The translations under genes and the position numbers were made by a program. A DNA stretch of 64,000 bases, from NCBI GenBank assembly GCA_963706605.1, contig OY970165.1:682001-746000 (forward strand). Direction: 5' to 3'. Below, piece after piece: positions 59,601 to 64,000 of the stretch. The stretch is from VRUE01 sp963706605 (lineage in GTDB: Bacteria; Actinomycetota; Thermoleophilia; Solirubrobacterales; 70-9). Position 1 is the first letter of the stretch, and every line of letters begins with the position of its first letter. Under the pieces are notes generated by a model. The model was not told the DNA's origin, searched no databases, and saw nothing but the letters and a program-made list of their open reading frames with translations.

Positions 59601-61624
59601 GATCCGCTTTGCAGCAGAGCCCGCAGGCCGGCTTCGTCGAGGACCTCGATCTCCAGTTTCTCGGCCTTGGCCAACTTTGAGCCTGGGTTGTCGCCGGCGA
59701 CCACGTACTCGGTCTTCTTCGAGACCGAGTTGACGACCTTGCCCCCGGCCGCCTTGATCAGCGCCGCCGCCTCCTCGCGGGTCAGCACCGGCAGGGTGCC
59801 GGTGAGGACCAGGGTCCTGCCCTCGAGCGGGCCGCCCGACGCGCGGCGTTCGGAGGGATCCTGTTCCAGCCTCAGCCCTCGCTCGCGCAGCTTCTCGACC
59901 AGGGCCCAGGTGGGCTCGTCGGCCAGCGACTCGGCAATCTGCACGGCCATGATCGGCCCGACGCCCTCGGTTTCCTCGATCCGCTCGGGATCGGCCGCGT
60001 GCAACGCGTCGATCGAGCCGAAGTGGTCGGCCAGCGCCTCCGCGGTCACGTAGCCGACCCCAGGCAACCCGAGCGCGTAGAGAACCCGTTTGAACGGCCG
60101 CGAGCGGGAGGCGTCGATCGCCGCCACGAGGTTCTGCGCGGATTTCTCTTTGAACCCCTCCAGCCCGACCAGCCGCTCCTCCTCCAGCGCGTAGATGTCG
60201 GCGACGTCCTCGATCAGACCCTCTTGCAAGAAGCGCAGCGCCAGCTTTTCACCCAGCCCGTCGATGTCCATCGCGCCCTTACTGACGAAGTGTTTGACGT
60301 GCTGGAAGGCCTGTCCCGGGCAGCTGGCCCGGTTGGGGCAGATCGTGAAGACGGCGTCTTCCGGCTTGACCGTCTCGGTCCCGCAGCGCGGGCACTTCTT
60401 CGGAGGCTTGGGTTTCCTGGCCCCCTTCTTGCGCCGCTGGCTGAGTGGGGCCACGACCTGGGGGATCACGTCACCGGCCCGCATCACCACCACCTCGTCG
60501 CCGACCCGCACGTCCTTGCGGGCCAGGTCCTCCTCGTTGTGGAGGGTCGCGGTGGAGACGGTGACGCCGCCGACGTGGACCGGCTCCAGCATCGCGAAGG
60601 GCACGAGGTGGCCGGTGCGGCCGACGTTCCAGACGACGTCGAGCAGCTTGGTCGTCGCCGTGGTCGGCGCGAACTTCCAGGCGATCGCCCAACGCGGCTC
60701 GCGGCCGACCACGCCCAGCTCCCGCCACAGCGCCCTCTCGTCGATCTTGACGACGACCCCGTCGATCTCGTAGTCGAGCTCCTCGCGCCGCTCCTCCCAC
60801 CAGCGACAGCGCTCGACCACCGACTCAATCTCCCCGTGATGGCCGGTGTCGGGGTTGACCTTGAAGCCTCGCTCGCGCAGCCACTCGACCTCGGCGCTGT
60901 GGGTGGCGAGGTCGAGGCCGCGCGTCGCCCCCAGCCCGTAGCACCAGATCGAGAGCGGGCGTTCCGCGGCGAGCGCGGGATCGAGCTGTCGGATTGAGCC
61001 GGCCGCGGAGTTGCGCGGATTGGCGAAGGCGGGTTCTCCCGCCTCGGCGCGGCGCTCGTTCAGCGCTTTGAAGTCGGCGATCGGCAGGTAGATCTCACCG
61101 CGCACCTCGAACAGCGGTGGCGCCTCATCGACCCGCAGTGGGATCGCCCCAATCGTCCTCAGGTTCTGGGTGACGTCCTCGCCGATCCGTCCATCCCCTC
61201 GGGTCGCGCCTCGAGTCAGCACGCCGTCCTCGTAGGTGAGCGAGATCGCCAGGCCGTCGATCTTCGGCTCGGTCGTGTAGCTGAACTCGGCGGCGCTGAT
61301 GTCGAGGCGCTTCAGGTGGTTGCGGACGCGGGTCTCCCAGGCGCGCAGCTCCTCCTCGTTTCTCGCGTTGGCAAGCGAGAGCATCGCCTCGGCGTGCTCG
61401 ACCTGCTCGAAGCGGTCCAGCGGGGGGGCGCCGACCCGCTGGGTCGGCGAGTCGGCGCTGCGCAGCTCCGGATACTCGGCCTCGATCGCGCGCAGCTCGT
61501 CGAGCAGAGCGTCGTACTCGTCGTCGCCGATCAGCGGGTCGTCGAGGATGTAGTAGCGACGGTTGTGGAGGTTGAGCTCGCGCCGCAGCTCCACCGCCCG
61601 CTTCTCGGCCGCCGCGGCGCTCAC
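59594..61624 (-). CDS. ligA: NAD-dependent DNA ligase
   Basis: 676-residue bacterial DNA ligase that seals nicks using NAD. Domain order: Ia domain (YYILDDPLIGDDEYD), adenylation domain with K121 in TEPKIDGLAI, OB fold (HVGGVTVSTATLHNEE), Zn finger of four Cys (CPRCG...CPNRASC), HhH region, and BRCT domain near 597-676 (GRTLVLTGTLPVLTREEAA). GTG 61624 overlaps the surE stop by 4 bp. Essential housekeeping gene. Confidence 0.97.
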   Translation of the reverse strand: MSAAAAEKRAVELRRELNLHNRRYYILDDPLIGDDEYDALLDELRAIEAEYPELRSADSPTQRVGAPPLDRFEQVEHAEAMLSLANARNEEELRAWETRVRNHLKRLDISAAEFSYTTEPKIDGLAISLTYEDGVLTRGATRGDGRIGEDVTQNLRTIGAIPLRVDEAPPLFEVRGEIYLPIADFKALNERRAEAGEPAFANPRNSAAGSIRQLDPALAAERPLSIWCYGLGATRGLDLATHSAEVEWLRERGFKVNPDTGHHGEIESVVERCRWWEERREELDYEIDGVVVKIDERALWRELGVVGREPRWAIAWKFAPTTATTKLLDVVWNVGRTGHLVPFAMLEPVHVGGVTVSTATLHNEEDLARKDVRVGDEVVVMRAGDVIPQVVAPLSQRRKKGARKPKPPKKCPRCGTETVKPEDAVFTICPNRASCPGQAFQHVKHFVSKGAMDIDGLGEKLALRFLQEGLIEDVADIYALEEERLVGLEGFKEKSAQNLVAAIDASRSRPFKRVLYALGLPGVGYVTAEALADHFGSIDALHAADPERIEETEGVGPIMAVQIAESLADEPTWALVEKLRERGLRLEQDPSERRASGGPLEGRTLVLTGTLPVLTREEAAALIKAAGGKVVNSVSKKTEYVVAGDNPGSKLAKAEKLEIEVLDEAGLRALLQSGSQ

Positions 61625-62436
61625 ACCGAAGAGGGGAAGCTGGCCGCCAGCATCTCCTCGAAGCGCCAGCCACGCAGCCGCTCCAGGCCGCCGTGGTCGG
61701 TGAGGTCGAAGTGGATCGGCGTCACCGCGATCCTGCCCTGCGAGATCGCCGTCAGGTCGGTTCCCTCCAGCTCCTCGAAGCCCGGCTGCCAGCCGTAGAT
61801 CTCGTAGCGGCGACGCCCGCCGCCATCTTCCTCTCCGACCAGCTTCAGCTTGTCGTTGTAGAGGCGTTTGCCGAGCTTCGTCACCTCGATCCCGGTCGGC
61901 TCTCCGGCGGGGCAGTTGACGTTGATCAGCGTCGCCGGCGGCATCGGCTCGTCGATCAACGTGCCAACAAGCTGGGCGATGAACGGCGCCGCGACGGAGA
62001 AGTCGAAGCGGCCGCTGACGTAGCCCATGCCGCCGCCGGAGGACTGCTGGGAGATCGCCACCGCCGGGATGCCGAGCACGATCCCCTCGAAGGCCGCAGC
62101 GACGGTGCCCGAGTAGGTGATGTCGTCGCCGAGGTTGGCCCCGTGGTTGATCCCGGAGACGATCAGGTCCGGGCGATGCCCGACCAGGCCCAACTCAGCG
62201 AAGCGAACGCAGTCGACCGGGGTGCCGTCGGTGGCGAAGCCGCGGTCGCCGTCGCCAAACTCGACCTCCTCGACGGTCAGCGGCGAGCGGGTCGTGATGC
62301 TGCGCGCCGTCGCGCTGCGGTTGGAGTCCGGGGCGATCACGTCCACGTCCACCCCGTCGAGCTCGCGCAGGGCTCGCCGCGCCGCCTGCAGGCCGGGGGC
62401 AGAGATTCCGTCGTCGTTGGTCAGGAGGACGCGCAC
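61621..62436 (-). CDS. surE: 5'/3'-nucleotidase SurE
   Basis: 271-residue metal-dependent nucleotidase removing phosphate from nucleoside monophosphates. MRVLLTNDDGISAPGLQA carries the metal ligands N7, D8 and D9; TDGTPVDCV and SGINHGANLGDDITYSGTV are diagnostic. ATG 62436. It is upstream of and coupled to ligA. Its promoter must lie in or next to the 121-bp palindrome 62451-62571. Confidence 0.95.
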   Translation of the reverse strand: MRVLLTNDDGISAPGLQAARRALRELDGVDVDVIAPDSNRSATARSITTRSPLTVEEVEFGDGDRGFATDGTPVDCVRFAELGLVGHRPDLIVSGINHGANLGDDITYSGTVAAAFEGIVLGIPAVAISQQSSGGGMGYVSGRFDFSVAAPFIAQLVGTLIDEPMPPATLINVNCPAGEPTGIEVTKLGKRLYNDKLKLVGEEDGGGRRRYEIYGWQPGFEELEGTDLTAISQGRIAVTPIHFDLTDHGGLERLRGWRFEEMLAASFPSSV

Positions 62437-62450
62437 GTTGGCGATTCTAG

Positions 62451-62571
62451 GGACGGGGGAGGGGGTGTCCCCGCGTTGCTGGGTTTTTCGCCCGCTGCGC
62501 TTGCGTCTCTTGCTGAGTCGGGGGGCGAAAAACAGGACGCCGCTGCCGCGAGGACACCCCCTCCCCCGTCC
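62451..62571. repeat. Nested long palindrome in the surE-truA divergent promoter
   Basis: Outer arms: 62451-62470 (GGACGGGGGAGGGGGTGTCC) and its exact complement 62552-62571. Inside, GTTTTTCGCCC (62483-62493) pairs with GGGCGAAAAAC (62523-62533). The 29-nt centre lacks obvious pairing. The whole 121-bp structure fills the gap between surE (15 bp away) and truA (21 bp away) and could form a cruciform or a large RNA hairpin in the truA leader. Confidence 0.85.
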
Positions 62572-62592
62572 TCACGACGGCATACTGCGCGC

Positions 62593-63324
62593 GTGACCAC
62601 CGTTCGGTTGGAGCTTGAATACGACGGGTCGGGCTTCAGGGGATGGGCCGCGCAGCCGGGGCTGAGGACTGTGCAGGGGGAGCTGGAGGCTGCCTTGGCG
62701 ACCGTGTTGCGAGAGCCGGTGCAGCTGACCGTGGCTGGGCGCACCGACACGGGGGTGCATGCTCTGGGGCAGGTGGCCAGCTTCGTCACCGAGGCCGACG
62801 TTCGGGAGGATCTGGCACGGCGGCTTAACGGCGTGAGCCCCGACGACATCGCCGTCACCGCGGCGAACGCGGTCGAGGATGGCTTTGACGCACGGCGCGA
62901 CGCCAAGTCGCGCAGCTACCGCTACAGGCTCCTCACCCGCTCCGCGCCGAGTCCCTTCGAGCAGGGCCGCGCCCTCTGGTGGCCCCATCGCGTCGACCTG
63001 GAGGCGCTGAAAGCCTGCGCCGCGGCCCTGCGCGGCACACACGACTTCACCGCCTTCACCCCCACCCAGACCGACCACGTCCGCTTCGACCGCGACATCC
63101 TCGACGCCGGCTGGGAGCAAGACGGAGACCTCCTCGTCTTCCGAGCAACCGCCGACGCCTTCATGAGAAACATGGTCCGAATCCTCGTCGGCACCATGCT
63201 CGAAGTAGCCAACGGCCGTCGCTCCATAGACAGCTTCACGAAGCTCCTAGATGGAGCTCCCCGCAGCGCTGCGGGGGACACGGCTCCCCCCCACGGGCTG
63301 TACTTGGAGTCAGTCGCCTACTAG
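62593..63324 (+). CDS. truA: tRNA pseudouridine(38-40) synthase
   Basis: 243-residue enzyme isomerising uridines 38-40 of the tRNA anticodon stem-loop. The catalytic Asp is D52 in VAGRTDTGVHALGQVASF. YDGSGFRGWAAQPG, SRSYRYRLLTR and AFMRNMVRILVGTMLEV are family blocks. GTG 62593. It is usually found downstream of rplQ on the same strand in actinobacteria, but here faces it head-on with a 4-bp overlap of stops. Confidence 0.95.
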   Translation: MTTVRLELEYDGSGFRGWAAQPGLRTVQGELEAALATVLREPVQLTVAGRTDTGVHALGQVASFVTEADVREDLARRLNGVSPDDIAVTAANAVEDGFDARRDAKSRSYRYRLLTRSAPSPFEQGRALWWPHRVDLEALKACAAALRGTHDFTAFTPTQTDHVRFDRDILDAGWEQDGDLLVFRATADAFMRNMVRILVGTMLEVANGRRSIDSFTKLLDGAPRSAAGDTAPPHGLYLESVAY

Positions 63325-63674
63325 ACGAGCTCGAGATAGACCATCTCGGTCGAGTCCGACCGACGCGGGCCAAGCTTGATGATCCGCGTGTACCCACCGG
63401 GCCGCTCCGTGTAGCGCGGGGCAACCTCCTCGAACAGCTTGTGCACGATGAACTTGTCGTTGTGCAGGGTCGCCAGCGCCTGGCGACGGGCGTGCAGGTC
63501 ACCGCGCTTGGCGAGCGTGATCAACTGCTCGACCTCGGGCTTGACAGCCTTGGCCTTTGCCTGGCTGGTCTTGATCCGCTCGTGCTCGATCAGCTGCTTG
63601 GAGAGGTTTGAGAGGAGCGACTCCCGATGCGCCGCGTTGCGGCTCAATTTGTTGCGTTTCTTGCGGTGGCGCAT
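63321..63674 (-). CDS. rplQ: 50S ribosomal protein L17
   Basis: 117-residue ribosomal protein L17. MRHRKKRNKLSRNAAHRESL is the signature N-terminus, with LITLAKRGDLHARRQAL and the C-terminal GGYTRIIKLGPRRSDSTEMV. Downstream of rpoA as in most bacteria (32 bp after its stop). ATG 63674. Confidence 0.97.
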   Translation of the reverse strand: MRHRKKRNKLSRNAAHRESLLSNLSKQLIEHERIKTSQAKAKAVKPEVEQLITLAKRGDLHARRQALATLHNDKFIVHKLFEEVAPRYTERPGGYTRIIKLGPRRSDSTEMVYLELV

Positions 63675-63706
63675 CGGTTTTCCTCAGTCCGCTCTCTCGC
63701 GCTTCC

Positions 63707-64000
63707 TCAGTCTCGCTGCAGATCGAGGCCGCGGGCCTGCAGGGTCTCGATCACTTCCTCGATCGACTTCGAGCCGAAGTTGGGGATCGCGTTCAGCTCT
63801 GAGCGAGTCTTCCGGACCAGGTCGCCGACCGTCTGCACGCCGGCGCGCTTGAGGCAGTTGTAGGAACGCACACCCAGCTCCAGCTCCTCGATCAGGATCT
63901 CGTCGAGGCCGTTGTTGGCGGCGACACCCGCCCCGTCGCCAGCGATGCCGGCCAGCCCTTCGGCGGGCAGCGGCGCAACCGGCTCACGCGTGGTCAGCTC
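63707..64000 (-). CDS. rpoA: RNA polymerase alpha subunit, C-terminal domain (5' part beyond window)
   Basis: Only the last 97 residues are in view. They include the acidic linker and the complete alpha-CTD with IEELELGVRSYNCLKRAGVQ, TVGDLVRKTRSELNAIPNFG and SKSIEEVIETLQARGLDL, the helix-hairpin-helix that contacts UP elements and activators. The stop TGA is at 63707-63709. Operon order rpoA-rplQ is standard. Confidence 0.96.
   Translation of the reverse strand, partial: ELTTREPVAPLPAEGLAGIAGDGAGVAANNGLDEILIEELELGVRSYNCLKRAGVQTVGDLVRKTRSELNAIPNFGSKSIEEVIETLQARGLDLQRD

Overview
The window is high-GC chromosomal DNA of a Gram-positive-type actinobacterium. Close-packed genes on both strands, many GTG starts, frequent 4-bp start/stop overlaps, NAD-dependent LigA, a SigB/SigF-type stress module, a DesA3-like desaturase with its reductase, a ChoD-like GMC oxidase and many acyl-CoA genes all fit Actinomycetota. 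The style of the secreted proteins and the gene mix suggest Thermoleophilia/Solirubrobacterales, but that placement is inference. No insertion sequence, prophage, CRISPR array or rRNA was seen. There is one tRNA, tRNA-Pro(CGG).

Layout: 1-10.4 kb is acyl-CoA metabolism. A minus-strand operon (enoyl-CoA hydratase, carboxyltransferase, BKACE/DUF849, class III CoA-transferase, MerR regulator) lies beside two acyl-CoA dehydrogenases and a secreted PhoX-like protein. 10.4-13.45 kb is a small accessory segment holding a ParS/MbcA-like antitoxin relative, two coupled unknown genes and a LysR regulator. It is bounded by 28-bp direct repeats formed by the 3' end of the acyl-CoA dehydrogenase gene and a decayed fragment of a second copy. 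13.5-25.3 kb is mixed housekeeping and accessory: GH114 hydrolase, GNAT, VOC, peptidoglycan amidase, SixA, two SDRs, lactonase, lipid acyltransferase, GlpK, glycosyltransferase, a stand-alone biotinyl domain, enoyl-CoA hydratase and AlkA. 25.3-35.8 kb has a CHASE-GGDEF protein and the biotin genes bioB-bioF-bioD. These are separated from bioA by a desaturase/reductase pair and a MarR-MFS unit with a perfect inverted-repeat operator. 35.8-40.9 kb carries a DUF2283/DUF4258 pair, Nudix, LemA, rubredoxin, a GMC oxidase and Mn/Fe-SOD.

41-45 kb is a partner-switching stress module: sigma factor, RsbW-like kinase, RsbV-like STAS protein and an RsbU-like phosphatase whose reading frame is broken by one base in a homopolymer. 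45.7-46.4 kb holds tRNA-Pro followed by a MazEF-like toxin-antitoxin pair. 46.4-51.5 kb encodes three exported proteins, including a roughly 986-residue Ig-like repeat protein with four near-identical 321-bp tandem units. 51.5-64 kb holds a MocR regulator facing a flavin oxidoreductase, a DsbA-like thioredoxin, a small IF2_N-like protein, acyl-CoA synthetase, patatin, D-Ala-D-Ala carboxypeptidase, ligA, surE, truA (head-on to rplQ) and the end of rpoA.

Functional links: the carboxyltransferase (3661-5256) and the biotinyl domain (23631-23843) depend on biotin that bioA/B/F/D would supply. The CoA operon, the dehydrogenases, the hydratases and the acyl-CoA synthetase point to heavy fatty or branched acid breakdown. 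The points most worth a second look are the dehydrogenase-flanked segment, the broken stress phosphatase, the 321-bp Ig repeats, the nested palindrome before truA, the 17-bp inverted repeat before lemA, and the hairpin that places a candidate antitoxin start codon in its loop.
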